Positions 22,201 to 33,654 of a DNA stretch of 57,997 nt are shown piece by piece; position 1 is the stretch's first letter, and each line of letters starts with the position of its first letter. Origin of the DNA: Nemertoderma westbladi (taxonomy: Eukaryota > Xenacoelomorpha > Nemertodermatida > Nemertodermatidae). The position numbers and the translations under genes are program-made. The notes beneath the pieces were generated by a model that saw nothing but the letters and a program-made list of their open reading frames with translations, made no database searches and was not told the origin of the DNA. The DNA is taken from positions 1-57,997 of the forward strand of contig JAUCBJ010007595.1 of NCBI GenBank assembly GCA_032718475.1, written 5' to 3'.

Positions 22201-24919
22201 ATCTAACAGTTAGTTACAATAGTTAGGTAATCTAACAGTTAGTTACAATTAATAGTTAGGTAATCTAAAAGTTAGTTATAATAGTTGGGTAATCTAACAG
22301 TTAGTTACAATAGTTAGGTAATCTAACATGACAATAGTTAGGTAATCTAACAGTTAGTTACAATAGTTAGATAATCTAACAGTTAGTTACAATAGTTAGG
22401 TAATCTAACAGTTAGTTACAATAGTTAGGTAATCTAACAGTTAGTTACAATAGTTAGATAATCTAACAGTTAGTTACAATAGTTAGGTAATCTAACAGTC
22501 AGTTGCAATAGTTAGGTAATCTAACAGTTATTTACAATAGTTAGGTAATCTAACAGTCAGTTGCAATAGTTAGGTAATCTAACAGTTAGTTACAATAGTT
22601 AGGTAATCTAACAGTCAGTTGCAATATTTAGGTAATCTAACAGTTATTTACAATAGTTAGGTAATCTAACAGTCAGTTGCAATAGTTAGGTAATCTAACA
22701 GTTAGTTACAATAGTTAGGTATTCCAATAGTTAGTTAGAATAGTTAGGTAATATAATAGTTAGTTACAATAGTTAGATAATGTAATAGTTAGTTACAATA
22801 GTTAGGTAATCTAATAGTTAGTTACAATAGTTAGGTAATCTAACAGTTAGTTAGAATAGTTAGGTCATCTAACAGTTAATTACAATAGTTAGGTAATCTA
22901 ACAGTTAGTTACAATAGTTAGGTAATCTAACAGTTAGTTACAATAGTTAGATAATCTAATAGTTAGTTACAATAGTTAGGTAATCTAACAGTTAGTTACA
23001 ATAGTTAGATAATCTAACAGTTAGATACAATAGTTAGGTAATATAATAGTTAATTACAATAGTTAGGTAATCTAACAGTTAGTTACAATAGTTAGGTAAT
23101 CTAACAGTTAATTACAATAGTTAGGTAATCTAACAGTTAGTTACAATAGTTAGGTAATCTAATAGTTAGTTACAATAGTTAGGTAATCTAACAGTCAGTT
23201 ACAATAGTTAGGTAATCTAACAGTTAGTTACAATAGTTAGGTAATCTAATAGTTAGTTACAATAGTTAGTTAATCTAATAGTTAGTTACAATAGTTAGGT
23301 AATCTAACAGTTAGTTACAATAGTTAGATAATCTAATAGTTAGTTACAATAGTTAGGTAATCTAACAGTTAGTTACAATAGTTAGGTAATCTAATAGTTA
23401 GTTACAATAGTTAGGTAATATAATAGTTAGTTACAGTAGTTAGGTAATCTAACAGTTAGTTACAATAGTTAGGTAATCTAACAGTTAGTTACAATAGTTA
23501 GATAATCTAATAGTTAGTTACAATAGTTAGGTAATCTAACAGTTAGTTACAATAGTTAGATAATCTAACAGTTAGATACAATAGTTAGGTAATATAATAG
23601 TTAATTACAATAGTTAGGTAATCTAACAGTTAGTTACAATAGTTAGGTAATCTAACAGTTAATTACAATAGTTAGGTAATCTAACAGTTAGTTACAATAG
23701 TTAGGTAATCTAATAGTTAGTTACAATAGTTAGGTAATCTAACAGTCAGTTACAATAGTTAGGTAATCTAATAGTTAGTTACAATAGTTAGGTAATCTAA
23801 TAGTTAGTTACAATAGTTAGGTAATCTAACAGTTAGTTACAATAGTTAGATAATCTAATAGTTAGTTACAATAGTTAGGTAATCTAACAGTTAGTTACAA
23901 TAGTTAGGTAATCTAATAGTTAGTTACAATAGTTAGGTAATCTAATAGTTAGTTACAATAGTTAGGTAATCTAACAGTTAGTTACAATAGTTAGGTAATC
24001 TAACAGTTAGTTACAATAGTTAGGTAATCTAATAGTTAGTTACAATAGTTAGGTAATCTAATAGTTAGTTACAATAGTTAGGTAATCTAACAGTTAGTTA
24101 CAATAGTTAGGTAATCTAACAGTTAGTTACAATAGTTAGATAATCTAATAGTTAGTTACAATAGTTAGGTAATCTAACAGTTAGTTACAATAGTTAGGTA
24201 ATCTAACAGTTAGTTACAATAGTTAGGTAATATAATAGTTAGTTACAGTAGTTAGGTAATCTAACAGTTAGTTACAATAGTTAGGTAATCTAACAGTTAG
24301 TTACAATAGTTAGGTAATCTAACAGTTAGTTACAATAGTTAGGTAATCTAATAGTTAGTTACAATAGTTAGGTAATCTAACAGTTAGTTACAATAGTTAG
24401 GTAATCTAATAGTTAGTTACAATAGTTAGGTAATCTAATAGTTAGTTACAATAGTTAGGTAATCTAACAGTTAGTTACAATAGTTAGGTAATCTAATAGT
24501 TAGTTACAATAGTTAGGTAATCTAACAGTTAGTTACAATAGTTAGGTAATCTAATAGTTAGTTACAATAGTTAGGTAATCTATTAGTTAGTTACAATAGT
24601 TAGGTAATCTAACAGTTAGTTACAATAGTTAGGTAATCTAACAGTTAGTTACAATAGTTAGATAATCTAATAGTTAGTTACAATAGTTAGGTAATCTAAC
24701 AGTTAGTTACAATAGTTAGGTAATCTAATAGTTAGTTACAATAGTTAGGTAATATAATAGTTAGTTACAGTAGTTAGGTAATCTAACAGTTAGTTACAAT
24801 AGTTAGGTAATCTAACAGTTAGTTATAAGAGTTATGTAATCTACTAGTTAGTTATAAGAGTTAGGTAATATAGTTAGATAATAGTTAGACAATAGTTAGA
24901 TAATCTAATAGTTATTTAC
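16225..24919. repeat. 8.7-kb minisatellite of a 29-bp unit, about 300 copies
   Basis: The unit reads AATAGTTAGGTAATCTAAC followed by AGTTAGTTAC. Each unit contains GTTAG-gtaat-CTAAC, a 5-bp inverted repeat. Common variants are CTAATAGTT for CTAACAGTT, GATAAT for GGTAAT, ATATAA for ATCTAA, and CAGTAG or CCATAG for CAATAG. Both edges are more degenerate, for example GTTATAAGAG near 24830-24870. Variant strings recur at distant places, so blocks of units have been copied within the array. No spacers or ORFs. Confidence 0.97.
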
Positions 24920-25400
24920 GATACACTGCGGGAGTATTTGTAAATATCATTGTTAGAAATCCAAAAGTTAATTATGTAGTAAATTTAATAGAAGTAAATA
25001 CGTAGATCAATAAATATATTTTGTATTGCAATAATAACTTATAATAATCTTAATGTGACAAACACTGTTCAACTAAATGATAAAATAACACAATTTATGT
25101 TAAAACAACAATTTACTAAAACAGTAACTGAAAGATATACAACTAGCGATGTATTTATTATATGGCGTAACTATAATTATTTACTGCAATAAAATTAGTA
25201 CTAATAATGGAGGCAAATACTAAAATATGTTAATCAAATCACTGTGTTTAACTATTTGTGGTGTCGACCGAGTCTAGTTTTGCAAAAAGTGCAAGATAAG
25301 AAGTAGATTATTCAACGGGGTGAAATAAAGAACCAATGCGACAAAGAGGGCTGACTGTCCTGGAAGATAAGCTTTGCCTTAGCGCAGTGGGTATTTAAGA
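24920..25400. other. AT-rich spacer, no gene seen
   Basis: Low-complexity AT-rich sequence between the minisatellite and the LINE relic; I see nothing in it. Confidence 0.5.
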
Positions 25401-25407
25401 GCACCGA

Positions 25408-25995
25408 ATGCAGACTGGACAGACTGATGAGGTTCTGATTAAGGACATGGGGGGCGGTTGGCGACTTGCCCTCGCATCAGCAGATGATAGTGGTAATGGT
25501 CGAATTGGTCTATTGATGAATCCAACTGCACATGCAGCATTGGACAAAATAGACCAAATCTCTAACCGCATCATCTGTTGCCACTTCTCATGTTCTGGAA
25601 GACTTGCTAAGAAGTTCCCTAAGGTGGTTCTGATTGTGTGCTACTCTCCAACTAGTGTTGCCCCTGTAGAGGAGGTGGAAAATTTCTACCACAATCTACA
25701 AGCAGCTATTGATGGAGTGGATCAGCATGCACTCCTAAGTTTCCTGGATAACTTTAATGCAAGTCTACATCACTTATCTTCATCTATATCGTCTTGGATC
25801 TTTAGCAATAGTGTCAACCGAAATTCCGTCCATCTTCAAGATTTTATCTCCGTAAATGGATTGTTTTCGGCTGGAACTCAGTTCAAGATGCGAACTGAAA
25901 AACTATGAACTCATACTGGACCCAGTGGTCACAAGTCCCAGATAGACCATATACGAGCTCTGTACAAGACTGTAGTGCATTTACACTTCGACCCT
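25408..25995 (+). pseudogene. decayed LINE endonuclease (APE) fragment
   Basis: Translation shows an EHRMQTGQTDE start like the QEHR active-site region of APE endonucleases. It then shows GGGWRLALASA, a GRIGLLMNP block, IVCYSPTS, and after a TGA at 25906 a short THTGPSGHKSQIDHI stretch like the WTW..SQIDYI motif. The usual GDFNA motif is degraded to LDNFNA. The RT is missing. The layout parallels the endonuclease of the LINE at 35876-39339, but the sequence is much diverged, so it is an older, different copy. Confidence 0.7.
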
Positions 25996-27001
25996 TCTCC
26001 AGTGATTACTGCCTTATTGTGGCCAAGGAAAACTTAGGTTCTGCGCAAGCAGAATGACAATATCTGCCTTGCCACGGCATGACCTTTTTCAACTGAACTA
26101 TATCTATATTGTTCGTAAATTTTGATACCCGGCTTTTCCACAATTAAATCTTGGATTAGATAAGTTAGTAATATATTAACAGTCAGTATGTAGTAACTCA
26201 AGTAGGCCTACCGCTACTGAATTGGTAGACATATTAGTGTTAGTTGTAGTGCAGTTTCTGAACCTGTATGTATTTCAATAATATTTAACTGAATAAACAG
26301 TGTTGGGAGGGGCTTGTAAAACTGTCGTTATTCATTTTATTAGCCACCTACCGTAACTGCTTCAAAAGTTGATTCAACTACATTTAGATAAAAACGTAGC
26401 TGCTTCTTACTTCAGCTAATTTATTTACAGTCATAGAAGTTGATTCTTAATTTACCGGTACATATTAATATATAGCTGCATATTGGTGCAGTACTCACAT
26501 TCTAGTTCGTTTGATTTGCAATGCTGCTAATTCTGGGAATTTGTTTGCGGGTATCATGATCTCTTATAGATCTGTGGTAAGTCATGTGCGCATATTTCTA
26601 CCGCACTGGAGACCTACATTTATACAGCATAAACATACATGCCTACTATGTTACATATACGTATGTACAGTACAATATACAGTACTATTAGGAAAGTTGA
26701 TCAATAACCTTATATGCATTCATCACACAATGTTACACAGGGTAGATTGTTGTAATCTTAATCCACCAAGTATTAAAATTAGGGCATGATAATTACTCTG
26801 AAGATGCCTCCTGTTGAAAATATAACTCCTGTGTTGTCGCCAATCGATACGTTTGAAATGTATAGCTTAGCATAACCGAATTCATCTTTATTATTGTTTG
26901 CATTAATGTTATAATTAAATGTTAAAGCTAATTTACATTGTATAATTTAAAGGTAACTTTACAACAAATATATCTTGAAGAATTTCGAGACCATTAACAT
27001 A
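25996..27001. other. AT-rich intergenic DNA, no gene seen
   Basis: Beyond the LINE relic I see no domain or repeat. A 92-codon open frame at 26511-26789 has no recognisable feature and is probably chance. Confidence 0.5.
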
Positions 27002-27217
27002 ATGGGTGTAGCAGTAGCAGGCCTGTGTCTAGTTATTGCTATTCTGCAAGGCTTTCGGCCTTCATGTGCAGTGGTTATTAGAGAAAGATACGATATTCTG
27101 GATCTAATGGAAAGACAGGGTTGGTTTGAATCGTTCGTTTACAATCATTATACCACTATCACTCACTGTGGTTGGCACTATTTTATATTTCTGTTTCGAT
27201 TTTCCTTGACATTTTGA
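27002..27217 (+). CDS. small ORF with predicted signal peptide, possible first exon
   Basis: 71 codons from ATG in good context (ATAATGGG). The first 23 residues, MGVAVAGLCLVIAILQGF then RPSCA, look like a secretory signal with a hydrophobic core and a small-residue cleavage site. The rest (VVIRERYDILDLMERQGWF and onwards) has no family I recognise. It may be a short secreted peptide, or a first exon: in-frame GGT codons at CAGGGTTGGT and TGTGGTTGGC would give phase-1 donors compatible with the downstream micro-exons. It lies on the same strand about 2 kb before the first micro-exon. Chance remains possible. Confidence 0.35.
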   Translation: MGVAVAGLCLVIAILQGFRPSCAVVIRERYDILDLMERQGWFESFVYNHYTTITHCGWHYFIFLFRFSLTF

Positions 27218-27830
27218 AAAAATTCCCTGAATGCAGGTACACTACATTTGAATAGAATATATAGTGACTAATATTGGCCGCTTAGTGAATACTCTACTCT
27301 GTAGGCTTACTGCAGTACTGGAGTAATCCATAATCATGCAACTGGTAATCAATCAGTGTTATTGTACATGGGTTATGGGTAGCACGTCATCTTAAGTTAG
27401 CGACATTATAAATGCCACTAAATTTTAAATCTATTATTACACCAAGTTAACTTCAATATCTATTTTCACCTGGATGCATGGATGATTATTTTTAAACGAT
27501 CTAACTGTTTTCGTCTAATTCCCTACATTCCAACTGTTTTCGCTTGTTTTCGCCTGTTTTGGACTGTTGTCACAATCTAGTACTATCCCCGCTTTATCTT
27601 ATTCTCTTTACCTTATTATATTCCTGTGATTACTTTTATTATCAAGGTAGGTAAATTACGGTACCTCAACCAATGACTGACAAAGAAGCGAATAGATGGA
27701 GTGCTCCTATATAAATGGGGAGCGAAGCGAACAGATACGATTTTACACATCTTCGCTTACATTTTCTCTCTGTCCTCTCTATATCACCTGACATTTGAAG
27801 AAAAAAATTTAAATTTCCTTACTATTCCAG
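27218..27830. other. AT-rich spacer with TATA-like site
   Basis: No gene seen. A TATATAAATGG string lies at about 27708-27718, and a pyrimidine-rich stretch leads into the candidate acceptor at 27829-27830. Confidence 0.4.
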
Positions 27831-27910
27831 GGTGAGTGGCAACCCCTTGAGAACGTGCCGCATAAAATCACCCATGGAATACCAAATATAGATTCCAAGA
27901 ATCTATACAG
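27831..27910 (+). CDS. candidate 80-nt internal exon
   Basis: Preceded by TTCCTTACTATTCCAG, a good 3' splice site, and followed by ACAG|GTAATA, a good 5' splice site. Only one of the three frames is open throughout; it encodes GEWQPLENVPHKITHGIPN and then IDSKNLY, entering in phase 0 and leaving in phase 2. I do not recognise the domain. Its phases do not match the phase-1 micro-exons directly, so a further exon would be needed between them, or it belongs to another gene. Confidence 0.35.
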
Positions 27911-28458
27911 GTAATAATCAATTAGCGATTCATCCATTATAGATAAAATGTTTACTACTCAGGGCCTGTAGCATGGATGGTATATAAAAACTCCTGTCAG
28001 TTTTCATACAAACTGTGGAAATTGTACTTTTGTAATAATTGGTGAACTAATTTAAAAGGTACAGCCTTCTTAATGAATTCAATAAAAAGGCGCTATCTCA
28101 GAAAATGTATAGAGATAGCATATTTCTAAATGCTATAATCGGCCTACTGCATTGAAACTGCACATTGAGATGCTATGCCACCTTGACAAAAATATTTTGT
28201 CACCACCATGCAATACATAATTGGCAAGCCCAATGCGGCGTGCATTGCGAATGCTATGCCGGCTTATCAAGAAAGTTGCACCGCCACAACTCCCTATCTC
28301 CCATGATTTTTGCGAGACTATCCGCAAAATATTGCAGGTTGCAATGTGTGGCAATTAAGTTTCGACTAGTTGCGTGTTATACTAACATTTTTGTTATTGT
28401 ATACACCATAACCCTTAATACAACTAATACCAACTAATCCAACTTAATACCTTAATAC
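27911..28458. other. spacer containing the severed upstream part of a type-A module
   Basis: 28325-28401 matches the intron sequence that precedes exons A3 and A5 (GCAAAATATTGCAGGTT, TATACTAACATTTTTGTTAT). The module resumes near 29216, so about 815 bp was inserted in the intron. Nothing else recognised; short ORFs at 28133-28437 are not supported. Confidence 0.6.
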
Positions 28459-29075
28459 CCTGGCCGGATTTTTTAATTCATGAGCTATTTCGATACAACA
28501 AGCCGTTAAAAATCGTCGATTTCGCAATATTTAGCCACCTCCGTCAGCTTTATTTTTCGTCTTTGGAATGAAATCTAGATATCATTAGAACCGCCTTCAT
28601 CTGCAGATTCCGAATATGAAACCCGTTGTAAATTTCACCAAGAACTTCCGGAGATATTATCAAAATACTAAGGTGTAAATTTTTGTGACGTAAATCACTA
28701 TAATTCTGATATTTTGTTGTCTTTATTCTAGAATATTAATTATTATTTAGCTGAGCGTTTAAAACTCTCGATCTTGTTTATTTATTACCCATAATTAATA
28801 TTCTAGAATTGAGTAAAAAAAACATTAGAATTATAGCGATTTACGTCAACTAAATTTACACCTTAGTATTTTGATAATATCTCCGGAAGTTCTTGGTGAA
28901 ATTTACAACTGGTTTCATATTCGGAATCTGCAGATGAAGGCGGTTATAATGATATCTAGATTTCATTCCAAAGACGAAAAATAAACCTGACGGAGGTGGC
29001 TAGATATTGCGAAATAGATGATTTTTAACGGCTTGTTGTATCGAAATAGCTCATAAATTAAAAAATCCGGCCAGG
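28459..29075. mobile_element. 617-bp foldback (hairpin) MITE
   Basis: Arms of about 285 bp start CCTGGCCGGATTTTTT and end with its complement AAAAAATCCGGCCAGG. They meet at a loop of roughly 46 bp (28745-28790) beside TTCTAGAATATTAATTAT. Identity between arms is high but not complete. It has no ORF and lies inside the insertion that splits the first type-A module. No clear target duplication seen. Confidence 0.85.
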
Positions 29076-29267
29076 CCACCTGTAAGAAAAGGTGTCGATC
29101 TATCATCATACCAAATTTTGTAGCATTTTATTGAAATTTGAAAAAAATTAGGGGGGGAGGGGGGGGGGGGGGGGGGCTCCGACCCCCTAAAAATGGTTGT
29201 TGTATTAAGTGGTATAGGTATATTTTTAAATGCTTAATAGCAATACTTATTATTTTATTCATTATAG
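29076..29267. other. G-rich run and intron tail before exon A1
   Basis: Contains a long G run at 29149-29177 interrupted by one A, possibly a remnant end of a G-terminated MITE. From about 29216 it is the T-rich intron tail of the first type-A exon. Confidence 0.5.
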
Positions 29268-29324
29268 TTACTACGTCTACCATGGATAATTCTGTATCGG
29301 ATTCCACTACCCATACCCAATCGG
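29268..29324 (+). CDS. micro-exon A1 (57 nt)
   Basis: Bounded by ATTCATTATAG| and CGG|GTTAGT. In phase 1 the exon gives TTSTMDNSVSDSTTHTQS, with Val (G|TT) at the 5' junction and the first G of the next codon at its end. First complete block of the array; the following B exon of its module is missing. Confidence 0.6.
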
Positions 29325-29489
29325 GTTAGTATTCCATCTTGTATTGTTTTATGTTATACAAAACTGCAAACTTACAAAACTAGCTGGTCAGCTTCACGTT
29401 TACTTGAGATAAATATCTTTATGACCTTAGCTGTATAATCAGTAATAATCAGCTTGAGGGATGTTGTACCAAAATGCTGACATCAGAAT

Positions 29490-29691
29490 GAGTTAGGGTT
29501 GGGGGGAAAAACGAAGTCAGATCTTTGGGGTGATCAAAATAGGTGGAATTTGGTGCCAATATTTCGGCCACAACATGTAATAATAATAATAAATAATTAT
29601 TTATATTATACAAATAAATAAATTTATATTAATTCCACCTATTTTGATCACCCCAAAGATCTGACTTCGTTTTTCCCCCCAACCCTAACTC
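29490..29691. mobile_element. 202-bp palindromic element with 61-bp perfect arms
   Basis: 29490-29550 is the exact reverse complement of 29631-29691; the outer ends are GAGTTAGGGTTGGGGGG and its complement. The 80-bp loop is AT-rich. The string ACATCAGAATGA flanks the insertion on the left and recurs at 29738 on the right, as if part of the intron was duplicated. No ORF. Confidence 0.85.
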
Positions 29692-30428
29692 GATTATGTT
29701 TACCCCGGTGATCTGGGCCCGTAACTATCTTTGTAGACATCAGAATGATGTATTGTGTTACTATGCAAACTGTCAGATTCTAGTCGGCATCGTTCTGGTA
29801 GACATTCGGTAGACGGGTTAGACGGGTTTCTAACCTTAGCTGTATAATGGACAATGGCCCCCGGATATTTGCTCCCCGGTCAATTATCCCCGATATTTTA
29901 TTTAATGAATATATTTTTAATTATTAATTTTTTTTTAAATAATTATAAATATTTATTAATTTAATTATTTTAACTATTAATTTTTAATTCATTGAATGTT
30001 TCCCTATGGTTTTATGGAATTCAAGAAATAATATTAACCTTGATAAACACTTCTAAACTTTAATTTTTTTGATTTTCTCGAAAAATCCAAGATTTTTTCT
30101 CTAACAATTTAATTTAATCACCATTTCTAAACTTTTAATTTTATGTGTTTTTCAAAGTATGCACGATTTAAATTTGATTGTCTTTATGCTAGCTATAGTT
30201 TTTTATGACATAATTTATTTTTATTGTAATTAATTACTTCAATTGGAAAATATAGAAATTATTGAGCACATAAATAAGCAAACATTGATGTTTTATTAAA
30301 TATAAATCGGACTTAGCTATATAAAATTATTGTTTAATGTTGTAAGGAAGACTAAATTGCTGTGATGAACGAACTTATTTAATTTGCAATTTTCCTTGGG
30401 GCCAATTTTTTGTTTGGCGGCCAAGTAT

Positions 30429-30513
30429 AATTGCGGGGAAATTGTCCGAGGGGAAATATTCCTGGGAGCAATTGTCCTGCGGCAGGCAATTGTCCGGGGG
30501 CAATTGTCCGGGG
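30429..30513 (+). repeat. GGGGCAATTGTCC array upstream of exon C1
   Basis: About five degenerate copies of (G)GGGCAATTGTCCG. They are the reverse complement of the GGACAATTGCCCC arrays found downstream of B exons. Confidence 0.85.
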
Positions 30514-30733
30514 TGCCGATCTTCATCACGTCGTCCAGTGCACTGCAACATTTCGGAAACGTCAATCCTCCATGCAAATGCTGGGACGGATCCAAAGCCC
30601 ACTGGATAAACTTGAGAATAACTCTAACCCCCAGCCCCCCCCAGCACACGCATCCCTTGTTGGGTGCTATACTAACATTTTTGTTATATATATATTTTTT
30701 TAATATTAATACATATTATTTTATTCACTATAG

Positions 30734-30778
30734 ATACTACCACGGATAATTCTGTATCAGCTACCATTACCCAAACGG
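30734..30778 (+). CDS. micro-exon C1 (45 nt)
   Basis: Bounded by ATTCACTATAG| and ACGG|GTTAGT. In phase 1 it reads TTTDNSVSATITQT after a junction Asp (G|AT). Differs from C3 by one Ile/Thr change. Confidence 0.6.
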
Positions 30779-31305
30779 GTTAGTATACCATCTGTTATTG
30801 TTTTATGTTATACAATAAGAAACAAAATGTCGATTAGTGGGCAAATCTCCACTCTATAGAGTTTGCACTATTCGCGCAATGTGGTGATGTATGGACATAA
30901 CCTACTATAGATACGACCCGCCAAGCTGCTTTAGTGGGCCAGTTATTTCTCATAGATAAAACCCCTGAAACAATACGTCTAGTGCGTTAGAAAGTACTTG
31001 TCCCTAACTAAAATTATGTCCTCTTTCAGATGAGACAAATAAAAATTTAATAGCTCCAGTAGTTTTCGAGATATGAGGAGTACATGGCACCCATACCATA
31101 TCAGCACTTTTCGGAATTGATAAAATTACTCAAAATACATCACCCTTCAAGACGTTGGTATTGCCATTAACCCTTTCGGTACGGATTCTACATTAATGTT
31201 TAGCCCCCAGGACCTGAATAAATTTGAGCAAAACCAAATTTTTTAATTTGTTAAATAATAATGTCGTAATAAGTATAACTACATACTTTACATTTTCATC
31301 CCTAG

Positions 31306-31760
31306 GGGTTTTCCTGGTCGCTGATTTCATTTCTGATGTCAGTTTTTACGACTGACCAACTCTAAGATGTCTGTGTCTGTATGTATGTCTGTTTGTCTGT
31401 CAGTCTGTCAAAAAATAAGGAAGCATACTATGTAATAAAAAAATTCGCCATGGGGGTTTTCCAGGTCGCTGATTTCATTTCTGATGGCAGTATCTACAAC
31501 TGACCAACACTAGGATGTGTCTGTGTCTGTATGTGAAAACTGACAACAGAAATGAAATCAACGCTGCACAGGAAAACCTCTTGTGAAAGTGCTTTATATA
31601 TCACATGGTTTATTCCAATCTTGAACAGACAAACCGACAGACAAACGACAGAGAAACGACAAACCGAGAGACAAATAGACGTACATACAGTCACGCAGTC
31701 ACGTGAGTCGAGCAGGCGTGAAAACTGGCATCAGAAATGAAATCAACGAACAGGAAAACC
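31306..31760. repeat. CTGT/ACAG inverted-repeat element before exon A2
   Basis: GTTTTCCTGGTCGCTGATTT-type sequence with CTGTCTGT runs is followed by the inverse strings (AACTGACAACAGAAATGAAA, AGGAAAACC) with ACAGACAAAC runs. It can fold into a long imperfect hairpin. The same element precedes A4, A6 and A7, and a relative sits inside the MITE at 46378-48044. Confidence 0.75.
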
Positions 31761-31899
31761 TCTGTTGAAAGTAGTGTTATCAACATCAGAGGACATACGT
31801 CAGAAATTACCTTTCGACTAGTTGCGTGTTATACTAACATTTTTGTTATGTATATTTTTAAATGTTTAATAGTAATACTTATTATTTTATTCATTATAG

Positions 31900-31956
31900 T
31901 TACTACGTCTACCATGGATAATTCTGTATCGGATACCACTACCCATACCCAATCGG
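31900..31956 (+). CDS. micro-exon A2 (57 nt)
   Basis: Bounded by ATTCATTATAG| and TCGG|GTTAGT; encodes TTSTMDNSVSDTTTHTQS in phase 1. TATACTAAC, a classical branch-site-like string, lies about 70 nt upstream. Confidence 0.62.
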
Positions 31957-32367
31957 GTTAGTATTCCATCTTGTATTATTTTATGTTATACAAAACTGCT
32001 CCTATCTGGTCAGCTCCACTTATACTTGAGATAAATATCTTTCTAACCTTAGCTGTATAATCAGTAATAATCAGCTTGAGGGATGTTTGCTGAGATCAGA
32101 ATGATGTATTGTGTTACTATGCAAACTGTCAGATTCTAGTCGGCATCGTTCTGGAAGAGGGATAACAGTTTGCACCAACTGTGAGTGTAGATCGATGGCC
32201 GGTCTTGCATTGCTTGAAATCTGCAAAAATGACTTAAAACTGGACACTAGTTGATTTTTACACAATATAGCTCAGGATTAAATTACCTTTAGACAAACTA
32301 ATGACAAGTTATGCTAAGATTTTTGTTATATTTTTAAATTTTAAGTTGAAACTTTTATTCATTATAG

Positions 32368-32412
32368 ATACTACCATGGATAATTCTGTACCGACTACAA
32401 ATACCCATGCGG
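32368..32412 (+). CDS. micro-exon B1 (45 nt)
   Basis: Bounded by ATTCATTATAG| and GCGG|GTTAGT; encodes TTMDNSVPTTNTHA after a junction Asp. It starts 468 nt after the start of A2, the standard A-to-B spacing. Confidence 0.62.
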
Positions 32413-33597
32413 GTTAGTTTTATTCCAACTCGTATTGTTTTATGTTATATAACAAAATAAATGTTCAACCAAAATGACGATTAGTGGGTTTCTTGTTAAA
32501 ATAAATCGCCACTCTAGAGTTTGTACTTTTCGGGCAATGTGGTGATGTATGAACTTTTCTATAAGGGTTTACTGCAACGCTGAATCGAATAGAGCCACTT
32601 TCAGAGACACAAAACGTTGTGGTATGCGAGTTTTCATCAATAATTTAACAGAAATTTTCAATTTTGGTTTTCGGTATGTCAATAGAGGCACCCTATTTAT
32701 TGTTTAATGTTTTGAGTGTTTCCTATTCGATTCAACATCTCAGTAAACCCTTATAAAAATGACCAAATACGAAAATATTAAATTTTAACTTGATTTTCAC
32801 AATTTACAAATTTAGTGTGCCACGCCCACTTTTCTAGCACCAAAAATGCCACATCATCGGTCAATTTAAATGTGTTAAATTTTCTGCCATTCTATTAAGC
32901 CTGCCAGAAAACTCCCTCAAACAATGTTAAAATAAAATATTATACATTTTACTGCGAAATATAAAATGAACATATTTATGTGCCGCAATAATATGGTGCC
33001 CCAAAAATATCATAGCAGAACATTTTCATGTTTTGGTACCGGTAGTACTCCCTGATTCTCTTAAAACCCGCATAAAACCATTAAACGAAATTGCTAAAAT
33101 TAAACATTTTGCAATTTGCTTCTCGCAAATTGACACCCTGTGCTTTTCATGAAAATCGATATATATGGTTTGTGAAATTTTTAGGTTTTTGGGTTTTATA
33201 ATTTTCCATGATAGATTTTCCAGATAAATCCCCAATTTTGTAAAATTTTACCTTATCTTTAAGAAATTATATTGGGTGGACCGTTGTCTGTTGACTGTTC
33301 TAAGCTAATGAGAGTTGTCAATATCCCTGGAATGCAATTGGCCAAGAACTGTTCATGTAATTAATTGACCTGACCCTTCATGATGGCATGGTACATATAA
33401 AACACACTTCGGTTCAGCAGAGATTTGACATTATCATTCGAAATATCAGGAAACCGAGAATGATAATGGCAAAATATTGCAGGTTACAATGTATGGCAAT
33501 TAAATAACCTTTCGACTACTTGTGTGTTATACTAACATTTTTGTTATGTATATTTTTAAATGTTTAATAGTAATACTTATTATTTTATTCATTATAG

Positions 33598-33654
33598 TTA
33601 CTACGACTACCATGGATAATTCTGTATCGGATACCACTACCCATACCCAATCGG
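33598..33654 (+). CDS. micro-exon A3 (57 nt)
   Basis: Same splice-site strings as A2. The third coded Ser is Thr here (ACGACTACC), giving TTTTMDNSVSDTTTHTQS. Its upstream intron is the second A-type (GGTTCAGCAGAGATTTGACA and onwards). Confidence 0.62.

Noticed and set aside
16225-24919. CRISPR-like regular repeat
   Set aside because: Units are contiguous with no unique spacers; it is a eukaryotic minisatellite.
16225-24919. Telomere-type repeat because of TTAGG strings
   Set aside because: The unit is 29 bp with TTAGGTAATC; there is no TTAGGG or TTAGG run.
30317-30749. ORFs around the GGGGCAATTGTCC arrays (also 39613-40044, 47929-48441, 54744-55127)
   Set aside because: They overlap on both strands and end at the C-exon donor. 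Conservation is that of recent tandem duplication, not evidence for these frames.
31737-31961. 74-codon ORF with a transmembrane-like stretch ending in the A-exon peptide, repeated at 41771 and 49628
   Set aside because: The hydrophobic part is a translation of the T-rich acceptor tract. The frame is broken by one base before A7, while exon and splice sites stay intact, so splicing explains conservation better.
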